This document shows, piece by piece, positions 1 through 5,222 of a stretch of DNA of 6,200 bases (its first letter is position 1; the number at the start of each line of letters is the position of its first letter). Both the position numbers and the translations under genes were made by a program. The notes beneath the pieces are model-generated. The model did no database searches. It saw only the letters and a program-made list of their open reading frames with translations, and was not told where the DNA came from. The stretch is taken from NCBI GenBank assembly GCA_049325055.1, contig JBMOPB010000064.1, forward strand, positions 1-6,200, read 5' to 3'. This DNA comes from BRHc4a sp049325055. GTDB taxonomy: Bacteria; Bacillota; Desulfotomaculia; Desulfotomaculales; Desulfocucumaceae.

Positions 1-1
1 G

Positions 2-190
2 GTTGATGAGATAGGGGTTACCTGCTTTACGGATATGGGCAATACCGCTGCCCTTATGGTTGCCAAACCTGCCCTGCCCCCAAGGCAAACGGTATTTTTA
101 AAGAAAAAACGATGGGTTCGTTGGATGAAGTTAACCTTTGAACGTTATTTTATGGCTAAAATGAAAGCTGGCGCACTTTACCTGCCTTAA
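2..190 (+). CDS. C-terminal end of an SQR-like FAD/NAD(P)-dependent oxidoreductase (partial)
   Basis: An open frame enters from the left edge and stops at TAA 188-190, giving 62 residues. It contains VTCFTDMGNTAALMVAKPAL, then PPRQ, then a basic and aromatic tail (KKKRWVRWMKLTFERYF). This is the usual end of sulfide:quinone oxidoreductase-like flavoproteins: a segment that shapes the FAD/quinone pocket, then an amphipathic tail that holds the protein on the cytoplasmic membrane face. Such enzymes pass electrons from sulfide or a related donor to quinone. The catalytic cysteines and the FAD-binding N-terminus lie outside the window, so a true sulfide:quinone reductase cannot be told from a related NADH-type flavoprotein. 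The next gene begins 28 bases later with its own ribosome site and no terminator between, so the two are probably co-transcribed. The family call is from memory of the tail sequence; the frame is certain. Confidence 0.75.
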   Translation, partial: VDEIGVTCFTDMGNTAALMVAKPALPPRQTVFLKKKRWVRWMKLTFERYFMAKMKAGALYLP

Positions 191-218
191 AACTATTTTA
201 AAAGACGGAGGGAAAACC

Positions 219-893
219 ATGGGCACAGAGACTTCCACGGAAAAGCACCGCCGCTTACAGCCGCTAATTGGCTTCACACTGGTACTTTTAATCATGGGAG
301 GATGGTTTTATTACCCGCTGGGCTATTTCCTGTTGTTCTGTATGGTAATGGCTATGGGAATTGGAATAATCAAGGGTAGAAACTGGTGTGACTATCTATG
401 TCCCCGGGGCAGTTTCTGGGATAAATATCTGGGAAGTTTCAGCCGCAATGTTAAAGTGCCGTCCTTTTTCCGCAGTGTGTCATTTCGACTTTTTTGGCTG
501 GGTATCTTAATGACCATGCTAACCATAAATTTAATCCCGATCTGGGGCGATTTTTATAAGATGGGCAAGCCCTTTGTGATGATCCTTACTGTGACCACAG
601 CAGTTGGTCTGGTACTGGGAGTTATCTACCACCCCCGGATCTGGTGCATGTTTTGTCCTATGGGTACAATGGCTAACTGGTTGGGAAGAGGGAAAATGCC
701 TCTCAGAGTTGCAAGCAGCTGCACCAGTTGTGGTAACTGCGAAAAGGTTTGCCGGATGCAAATCAACCCCGGTCTTTACCGGGAATCAGGTGTAGTATGG
801 CACGGAGACTGTCTTAAATGTTCCTATTGCATTGAGAAGTGTCCTAAAAAGGCCTTGAGTTTTGAAAAGGAGAGCTCTAAAAATGTTGCTTAA
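219..893 (+). CDS. NapH/CcoG-like polytopic membrane 4Fe-4S protein
   Basis: This 224-residue protein has about four membrane helices (roughly residues 14-31, 35-51, 90-110 and 118-137). A CxxxCP motif (C57, C61) follows helix 2 and a CxxCP motif (C143, C146) follows helix 4, as in the NapH/NosR/CcoG family. The C-terminal domain has two ferredoxin motifs: C168-C171-C174-C178, and C198-C201-C204-C208 followed by Pro. The family moves electrons between the quinone pool and soluble partners through 4Fe-4S clusters. The ATG at 219 is preceded by GGAGGG (207-212), which fixes the start. It directly follows the SQR-like gene, so the pair may form one membrane electron-transfer unit; that partnership is an inference. 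No periplasmic nitrate reductase gene is in view, so it should not be called napH. The two CP-type motifs each have only two cysteines, as is normal for this family. Confidence 0.88.
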   Translation: MGTETSTEKHRRLQPLIGFTLVLLIMGGWFYYPLGYFLLFCMVMAMGIGIIKGRNWCDYLCPRGSFWDKYLGSFSRNVKVPSFFRSVSFRLFWLGILMTMLTINLIPIWGDFYKMGKPFVMILTVTTAVGLVLGVIYHPRIWCMFCPMGTMANWLGRGKMPLRVASSCTSCGNCEKVCRMQINPGLYRESGVVWHGDCLKCSYCIEKCPKKALSFEKESSKNVA

Positions 894-917
894 GCCCGCC
901 GGAATAAAGGAGGTGTA

Positions 918-1010
918 CTGTTAAAAACTCAACCGGTTTCCGGGGAAATAGCTCTGAACACAAAAGGAATGAACGAATTACCAAACAATATTATAAACCA
1001 GCTGCCATAA
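918..1010 (+). CDS. Doubtful 30-codon reading frame behind a strong ribosome site
   Basis: AAAGGAGGTG (906-915) is one of the best ribosome sites in the window, yet no ATG, GTG or TTG stands at the right distance with an open frame: the GTG at 913 ends after three codons. The only open frame near it begins with CTG at 918, about 4 bases after AGGAGG, and runs 30 codons to TAA 1008-1010. The peptide reads LLKTQPVSGEIALNTKGMNE and then ten more residues. I do not recognise it. The part ALNTKGMN faintly recalls the LDxRG start of TusA-type sulfur carriers, but the CPxP motif is absent, so no function is assigned. It could be a rare CTG-started small protein, a leader peptide, or the front remnant of a decayed gene. 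It lies between the NapH-like gene and the selenoprotein gene. Confidence 0.25.
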   Translation: MLKTQPVSGEIALNTKGMNELPNNIINQLP

Positions 1011-1033
1011 TATGATGATAAGGATGTGTAAAT

Positions 1034-1273
1034 ATGATAAAAATAACTGTATACTCCAACAACCCTCCCGGTAAAGGCTGAACCAGGCTGCTTACCCTGG
1101 CCGGTTCGGTCAAGGACGCCTTCGCCCCGGATGTGGAAGTGGAGGTCATTTATAAAGGAGACATATCCGATATGCCCGAACCACCTAATCTAGCGGTGGA
1201 AGGCAGACTGCTGGGCAAGGAGGTCACGGCGGAAAAGCTGGAGGAAATAATTTCGGAATTGCTGCCAGAATAA
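1034..1273 (+). CDS. Probable thioredoxin-fold selenoprotein, in-frame TGA read as selenocysteine (GxxU)
   Basis: From ATG 1034 a 79-codon frame runs to TAA 1271-1273 with one internal TGA at 1079-1081 (codon 16). An AAGGA site (1020-1024) sits 9 bases before the ATG. The translation fits a small thioredoxin fold of the Thioredoxin_3 / redox-active disulfide protein type: strand IKITVY (2-7), active-site turn P11-P12-G13-K14-G15-U16, helix 17-30, strand VEVEVIYKG (34-42), a cis-Pro-like EPP (49-51) leading into NLAVEGRLLG (52-61), and a final helix TAEKLEEIISELL (65-77). The TGA falls exactly where the second Cys of CxxC belongs, and a SECIS-like hairpin follows at 1096-1115. The first Cys position is Gly (GGT), so the site is GxxU, which is unusual. 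The alternative is a gene that lost both active-site cysteines, since each codon is one base from Cys. The intact frame, the hairpin and the exact site of the TGA favour selenocysteine. A default annotation would miss or truncate this gene. Confidence 0.72.
1096..1115 (+). promoter_or_regulatory. Bacterial SECIS-like hairpin inside the selenoprotein gene
   Basis: The stem pairs CCTGGCC (1096-1102) with GGTCAAGG (1108-1115), leaving one bulged A at 1113 and one G-U pair (1100/1110). The loop is GGTTC (1103-1107). The loop starts 22 nt after the last base of the TGA, within the roughly 16-37 nt window I recall for bacterial SECIS elements. It has the expected G in the first two loop positions followed by U, as in the GGU loop of E. 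coli fdhF. Such an element binds SelB, which brings selenocysteinyl-tRNA to the ribosome. A competing hairpin pairs CCAGG (1083-1087) with CCTGG (1096-1100), and which one forms is not decided by eye. The pairing is seen directly; the function is inferred. Confidence 0.6.
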
Positions 1274-1287
1274 AGTGTTAACAAGTA

Positions 1288-1320
1288 GGGCCACCATTTA
1301 GGCGTGGCCCATAATTTTAT
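1288..1320 (+). terminator. Hairpin between the selenoprotein gene and the next small gene
   Basis: GGGCCAC (1288-1294) pairs perfectly with GTGGCCC (1304-1310) around a 9-base loop. The run after it (ATAATTTTAT) is only moderately T-rich, so it may be a weak terminator, an attenuator, or an mRNA-stabilising end for the selenoprotein transcript. The stem starts 14 bases after the selenoprotein stop. It also contains the GTG at 1304 that could be mistaken for the start of the following gene. Confidence 0.45.
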
Positions 1321-1336
1321 ATTCGGGGGGATAATC

Positions 1337-1665
1337 TTGGATATGACAGAACTTAACAACCTGCAAAAAAAGCTGGAACAGTCCCTAAAGCTGAAGGCAC
1401 ACTGTGAGAGGGAGCTGTCCCAGCTAAGAAATAAGTACGAAGGCAAGCAGAGGATAATAGCCCAGAGCAAATTAATGCACAACGTGGTGGAACTGGCCAC
1501 CCGCCTTTGTCCAGGGAGTTGCAAATCTACTCAATGGTGTGCGATATACTGGGCATATGTATTTTCGCGGGTCCACTGGCTGAGGACATGCCCATTTTGT
1601 TGTCCCTGACCACGGCCTATACGGGCAGGGAGTTCTCCCGGAAGGGGTTTTTTTATAACGCTTAG
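1337..1665 (+). pseudogene. Small coiled-coil protein gene broken by an apparent -1 frameshift
   Basis: A frame starting at TTG 1337 (6 bases after GGGGGG 1325-1330) or ATG 1343 encodes a charged helical segment, MTELNNLQKKLEQSL and onward, likely a coiled coil of about 45 residues. Near base 1500 the protein-like reading jumps frame. The first frame degenerates after HNVVELAT into Cys- and Trp-rich sequence and stops at 1609. The frame one base back continues sensibly as PPLSRELQIYSMVCDILGIC and ends in GREFSRKGFFYNA at TAG 1663-1665. Joined, this would be a protein of roughly 109 residues with a helical front and a mildly hydrophobic middle. I do not recognise the family. No convincing slippery heptamer is visible at the junction, so a one-base deletion (mutation or read error) is more likely than programmed frameshifting. 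It follows the selenoprotein gene in the same direction and precedes the terminator at 1747. Confidence 0.5.
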
Positions 1666-1718
1666 GAAAGTACAGTTCTCCTCTGTTTCCGACTTTCCGT
1701 TAAAAGCGTTTCAAAAAA
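1648..1718. repeat. 71-base imperfect palindrome
   Basis: Nested inverted arms fold around a common centre: T-run 1648-1654 with A-run 1713-1718, AACGCTT 1657-1663 with AAGCGTT 1704-1710, GGAAAGT 1665-1671 with ACTTTCC 1692-1698, and ACAG 1672-1675 with CTGT 1683-1686. Short unpaired stretches separate the arms. T lies on the left and A on the right, which is opposite to a normal intrinsic terminator on either strand. It overlaps the stop of the frameshifted small gene. It may be a dispersed palindromic repeat, a small non-autonomous mobile element, or an RNA structure that protects the 3' end of the transcript. Confidence 0.5.
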
Positions 1719-1746
1719 GCTTCCTCTGTCAGCATTCGGGAGGGGC

Positions 1747-1767
1747 AAGCACCATTGGTGCTTTTTT
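1747..1767 (+). terminator. Intrinsic terminator of the redox cluster
   Basis: AAGCACC (1747-1753) pairs with GGTGCTT (1757-1763) around a 3-base ATT loop, and the run of six Ts spans 1762-1767. The orientation fits transcription from the left. It lies 24 bases before the 3' end of the convergent phosphate permease gene. Read from the other strand the U run is missing, so it is not a good terminator for that gene. Confidence 0.8.
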
Positions 1768-1790
1768 ACTGCTTCGTATTTTAAAAAACA

Positions 1791-2792
1791 TCATCCAGGC
1801 CTGGTTAGCAGCACAAATGACAATGCGGCCAAAACGGCCGATGCTGGCAGGGTTACCAGCCAGGCCATAATTATTTTTTTGGCTGTTCCCCAGTTTACGG
1901 CGGAGATGCCGTTTGCCGTTCCGGCTCCCATAATTGAGGAAGATATGACGTGGGTGGTGCTGACCGGCAGTTTGAAAAGGGTGGCTGTAATGATAATCAG
2001 GGCCGAGCTTAAATCTGAGGCAAATCCGTTAGGGGGGGCAACCCTGGTTATTTGGGTGCCCACTGTTCTTATAATTTTCCACCCCCCCATGGAAGTGCCC
2101 AGGGCCATGGCTGAGGCCGAGGAAAGTTTCACCCACAGGGGAACGCTGTGAGAGTCCAGATATCCACCTGTTATAAGGGCCAGCACAATAATACCCATGG
2201 TTTTCTGGGCGTCGTTGGTGCCGTGGGCGAAGGCCTGAAACGTTGCGGCAGCTACCTGCAGCCTTCTGAACTGGGTGTTTAGACTGTACCGGCTGCCGAA
2301 CAGTATCAGTGCCTTTATAAGGGACATTAAAAACAAGCCCGCAATGAAGGCCACCACGGGCGAAAACAACAGGGCCTTCAGTATTTCCCCGTAGCCTTTC
2401 AAATTAACCGCGGAATAGCCGGCCGATATAACTGCCGATCCGGTGAGTGACCCGATAAGGGCGTGGGAAGAACTGCTGGGCAGCCCGAAGTACCAGGTGA
2501 TCAGGTTCCAGGTGATTGCGGCCAGCAGGGCGGACATCACCACCATCAAGCCGTCATCAAGCATAAGAGGGTTTATGATCCGGCCCCCCACGGTTTCAGC
2601 CACCCCGGTAAAGGACAGGGCTCCCGCCAGATTCATGACTGAAGCCAGTATGATGCCCGACCGCGGCTTCAGCGCCCCCGTTGAAATGGAAGTGGCTATG
2701 GCATTGGCGGTATCGTGAAACCCGTTGACAAAATCAAAGGACAGCGCCAGTATCACTATGGCGATAGTAACAAGCAGAGTGGATTCATGCAT
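1791..2792 (-). CDS. pit: PiT-family inorganic phosphate permease
   Basis: This 333-residue, highly hydrophobic protein carries the duplicated PiT signature. The first half has GFHDTANAIA (24-33) and GLPSSSSHALIG (103-114). The second half has FAHGTNDAQKTMG (188-200) and PVSTTHVISSSIMG (276-289). PiT proteins carry metal-phosphate or phosphate with protons or sodium into the cell. The length matches the short bacterial and archaeal form without a large central loop. The ATG at 2792 lies 7 bases after AGGA on the minus strand, which supports this start. A PhoU-like DUF47 partner often precedes such genes, but none is present here; upstream is a truncated metallo-beta-lactamase-fold gene. A short open frame on the same strand ends in a TGA that overlaps the first eight bases of this gene. 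All signature motifs are intact, so the gene should be functional. Confidence 0.95.
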   Translation of the reverse strand: MHESTLLVTIAIVILALSFDFVNGFHDTANAIATSISTGALKPRSGIILASVMNLAGALSFTGVAETVGGRIINPLMLDDGLMVVMSALLAAITWNLITWYFGLPSSSSHALIGSLTGSAVISAGYSAVNLKGYGEILKALLFSPVVAFIAGLFLMSLIKALILFGSRYSLNTQFRRLQVAAATFQAFAHGTNDAQKTMGIIVLALITGGYLDSHSVPLWVKLSSASAMALGTSMGGWKIIRTVGTQITRVAPPNGFASDLSSALIIITATLFKLPVSTTHVISSSIMGAGTANGISAVNWGTAKKIIMAWLVTLPASAVLAALSFVLLTRPG

Positions 2793-2831
2793 GTATGCTT
2801 CCTGCTTTTAACTTTTTTTGATTTGACCAGT

Positions 2832-3308
2832 TTATTTTATGCAGCATGGATTTAAGCAATTTATCCGGGGGATTTCACCGCTTAGCCATATACCCTTGAA
2901 TATTTCAGCGGGATCTTTTGTTAAAATAAATTCCGCGCCCATTTTTTCCAGTTCACCCCTGTTGAAAGGGATCCCGATATACCTCGGGTTGTCGGGGGAA
3001 CTGTGGTGCAGAGCAAACAAGCCGGGGTGCGCGTAGACAGGCAGCCTACCCCGCAAGTTGAGAAAGGCCGCCATTCCTCCGGTGTGGTCATAGTGGCCGT
3101 GGCTTACAACAAGGGCATCCACTGAGCCTAAATCTATTTTAAGTGCCTTTGCGTTGGCTACCAGGTTTCCGCGCTCACCGGTGTCAAACAGTATTTTTTT
3201 GCCGGCGGTTTCCACCAGAAGGGAAAGGCCCCACTCACCTGTGAGGCCCATGGTGCTTCCCACAGTGTTTTCACTTAGCACTGTTATTGTTAGCTCCGGA
3301 ATATTCAC
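2832..3308 (-). pseudogene. Metallo-beta-lactamase-fold hydrolase, C-terminal half missing
   Basis: The 158-residue product starts at GTG 3308 behind GGGGAGGTG, a strong ribosome site about 8 bases away. It reads TITVLSENTVGS (7-18), ILFDTG (39-44) and VVSHGHYDHTGGM (67-79), with zinc ligands H70, H72, D74 and H75. It resembles the COG1237 group (dihydropteroate-synthase-like / methanopterin-type MBL proteins), which I recall as about 260-280 residues. The protein breaks off after LSGEIPR (142-148), where relatives normally continue through the later metal-binding His region, and ends in an unrelated tail, INCLNPCCIK. Without those ligands a working binuclear site is unlikely. The break falls at a run of five C on the coding strand. 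One extra C would open a further 26 codons, still too short for a full protein, so a deletion before the phosphate permease gene is the likely cause. The cellular substrate is unknown. Confidence 0.7.
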
Positions 3309-3309
3309 T

Positions 3310-3333
3310 AAAAAACACCTCCCCAGTGGAGGT
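3310..3333 (-). promoter_or_regulatory. Hairpin with U-run covering the ribosome site of the MBL gene
   Basis: On the minus strand, ACCTCC pairs with GGAGGT (plus positions 3328-3333 and 3317-3322) around a 5-base ACTGG loop, followed by G and six Ts (3315-3310). The right arm is the Shine-Dalgarno sequence for the GTG at 3308. The structure could hide the ribosome site or act as a short attenuator. The 6-bp stem is weak, so the pairing may only be partial. No ligand-binding domain is evident upstream. The remaining bases to 3512 contain AT-rich boxes but no hexamer pair with correct spacing. Confidence 0.35.
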
Positions 3334-3512
3334 TATTCTTTTTTAGAGTATATTACATGTCAGGTTTATATATAGACGTTTGACGATATGTTTTTATTTC
3401 CTTCAGGCTAAAAGGAATTAACTTCTTTTTACTGGTAATTTCAATTTTGTCGGAAGAGGCAGGAATACCGGAGATTTAGTTGAATTCTAAATAGCCGAAG
3501 GGGGTATGCGCT

Positions 3513-4472
3513 TTGCGTTTCAGGAAACATTGCTGCCTTATGGTCGTCCTCACTTTTCTCATTATCATAGCTGTGGCCGGCTGCGGCGGCAGGAAGGAAG
3601 AGAAGATCCGGATAGGTCTTTTGCCCATTGTGGACTCACTGCCATTTTATGTGGCTTCGGAAAAGGGTTACTTCCAGGAGGAGGGCTTAAGCGTTCAGCT
3701 GATTAATTTCGACAGCGCCATGGAACGGGACAGCGCCCTCCAGGCCGGTGAAATTGACGGAACCCTGGGGGATGTTCTTGCCGTGGCCGCTCTTAACAAT
3801 AGCGGGACTGCCGTCAAAATGGTTTCCCTGGGCCTGGGCGAGACAGGAAAAGAGGGAAGGTTTGCCATCCTTTCTTCTCCCGGTTCCGGGATTACGAAGC
3901 CCGAAGAACTGAAAAATGTGCCGGTGGCCATATCAACCAACTCCATAATTGAATATGTCACCGACAGCCTTTTGCTGGAGTATGGCCTACACCCGAACGA
4001 GATTAAAAAGGAGTCCATTCCCAAGATACCGGTGCGCTTCAACCTGCTGCTGGAAAACAAAATCAAGGCAGCCTGCCTCCCCGACCCGCTGGCGGCGCTG
4101 GCAGAGAGCAAGGGAGCAAAGCTGGTTGTGGATGACACCTCGGCAAACCTGTCCCAGACGGTGATTTATTTCAAAAATGACTTTTTAAACAAGGATCCAA
4201 AGGCGGTTACAAAGTTTCTCAAGGCATACGGAAGGGCAGCCGGGGATATTAACCAAAAGCCGGAAAGCTTTAGGACACTGCTGGTGGAAAAGGCAAGGGT
4301 TCCCCAGGAAGCGCTGCCGGTGTTTAAAATGGATCACTATCCGGCGCCCCAGTTACCTGACAGGAAACAAGTGGAAAGGGTCGTGAAATGGATGATGGAT
4401 AAAGGTCTTTTAAAACAGCAGTTCAAATACGAGGATCTTACCAGGGTAGACCTGCTGCCCGCTGCCAAATAA
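3513..4472 (+). CDS. ABC importer substrate-binding lipoprotein (NrtA/SsuA/NMT1-like)
   Basis: This 319-residue protein starts at TTG 3513, 8 bases after GAAGGGGG (3497-3504). The nearer ATG at 3506 is out of frame and too close to the ribosome site. A basic N-terminus and hydrophobic stretch end in the lipobox V21-A-G-C24, so the mature protein is anchored by a lipidated Cys to the outer face of the membrane. The body begins with KIRIGLLP (31-38), then DSLPFYVASEKGYFQEEGL (41-59), G79-E-I-D-G, and GITKPEELKN (126-135). These are typical of binding proteins for nitrate, sulfonate, taurine, bicarbonate or thiamine-precursor importers. The residues seen do not settle the ligand, and no biosynthetic gene stands beside it. 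The ATPase gene starts one base after its stop, so the three genes form one operon. Confidence 0.87.
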   Translation: MRFRKHCCLMVVLTFLIIIAVAGCGGRKEEKIRIGLLPIVDSLPFYVASEKGYFQEEGLSVQLINFDSAMERDSALQAGEIDGTLGDVLAVAALNNSGTAVKMVSLGLGETGKEGRFAILSSPGSGITKPEELKNVPVAISTNSIIEYVTDSLLLEYGLHPNEIKKESIPKIPVRFNLLLENKIKAACLPDPLAALAESKGAKLVVDDTSANLSQTVIYFKNDFLNKDPKAVTKFLKAYGRAAGDINQKPESFRTLLVEKARVPQEALPVFKMDHYPAPQLPDRKQVERVVKWMMDKGLLKQQFKYEDLTRVDLLPAAK

Positions 4473-4473
4473 A

Positions 4474-5220
4474 ATGATCAGTGTCAAAAAGCTGGAAGTG
4501 GCCTATGTGAACAGTAACAGGCGGGTTTTGGCCCTCAGTGATGTAAGCTTTACACTGGACAGGGGGGAGACCTGCGCCATAATCGGTCCGTCCGGGTGTG
4601 GAAAAAGCACCCTTCTTTATGTTTTGGCGGGATTGTTGAAGTATACCGGGGGGGAAGTTGCCATTAACGGACAGCCGGTCCTTCCCAAAAGGAGGGAGAC
4701 GGCGCTCATTTTGCAAGATTACGGCCTTTTACCCTGGAAGACCGCCTTGCAGAATACCTGCCTTGGACTGGAAATCAGGGGGGTTCCCAGGAAAGAGGCT
4801 CTGGCGGCTGCCGGGGAATCCATGAAGGAACTTGGAATATGGGAGGTAAGAAGCCACTACCCGGCCCAGTTGAGCGGCGGGCAGCGGCAGCGCGTGGCCA
4901 TAGCCCGGTCCCTGACTTTGAAGCCCGACCTCTTTTTGATGGACGAGCCCTTCTCCTCCCTGGACGCCCTGACCAGGGAGGGGCTTCAGAACACTCTGCT
5001 GGAATTCTGGAAGAAAAAGAAGTCCACCATGCTGCTGGTCACCCACAATATCGAGGAGGCCGTATTTCTCGGCCAGAAAATAATCATCTTCTCGGCCGGG
5101 CCCGGCAGAATACTGCACATTGTTGAGAACAGGGATATGGGTGATAAAAACTATCGCAATGAGCCCCTTTTTTTCAACCGCTGCACCCGGGTGCGGGAGA
5201 TTATCGAAAGGGGGGCGTAA
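4474..5220 (+). CDS. ABC importer ATPase (SsuB/TauB/NrtD-like)
   Basis: This 248-residue cytoplasmic ATPase has every nucleotide-binding motif: Walker A GPSGCGKST (38-46), Q-loop Gln81 in LQDYGLLPW, signature LSGGQRQR (133-140), Walker B LFLMDE (153-158) followed by the D-loop SSLD, and switch His191. The LQDYGLLPWKT form of the Q-loop is typical of the nitrate/sulfonate/taurine class. It would power uptake by docking to the EAA-type loop of the permease encoded next. The ATG lies one base after the stop of the binding-protein gene and has no visible ribosome site, which suggests translational coupling. The C-terminal part (about 206-248) is the short tail common in this class rather than an added regulatory domain. 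Confidence 0.93.
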   Translation: MISVKKLEVAYVNSNRRVLALSDVSFTLDRGETCAIIGPSGCGKSTLLYVLAGLLKYTGGEVAINGQPVLPKRRETALILQDYGLLPWKTALQNTCLGLEIRGVPRKEALAAAGESMKELGIWEVRSHYPAQLSGGQRQRVAIARSLTLKPDLFLMDEPFSSLDALTREGLQNTLLEFWKKKKSTMLLVTHNIEEAVFLGQKIIIFSAGPGRILHIVENRDMGDKNYRNEPLFFNRCTRVREIIERGA

Positions 5221-5222
5221 AG

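Noticed and set aside
1034..1081. Reading the TGA at 1079 as a true stop, giving a 15-residue peptide
   Set aside because: The following 63 codons in the same frame complete a thioredoxin fold and a SECIS-like hairpin follows, so simple termination explains less. Loss of both cysteines in a decaying gene remains possible.
1150..1524. 124-codon frame on the minus strand
   Set aside because: It is the opposite-strand shadow of the selenoprotein and coiled-coil genes, with no ribosome site and Ser/Leu-rich low-complexity content.
1304..1609. 101-codon frame beginning with GTG at 1304
   Set aside because: The GTG lies inside the hairpin stem 1288-1310 and has no ribosome site. The real start is near 1337-1343, and the end of this frame past about 1500 is unlike protein and rich in Cys and Trp.
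3379..3414. TTGACG at 3379 as a promoter -35 for the ABC operon
   Set aside because: No -10 hexamer lies 16-18 bases downstream; the nearest AT-rich box is about 24 bases away.
3506..3706. 66-codon frame from ATG 3506
   Set aside because: The ATG is one base after the ribosome site and out of frame with the binding-protein gene, which has a lipoprotein signal when read from TTG 3513.
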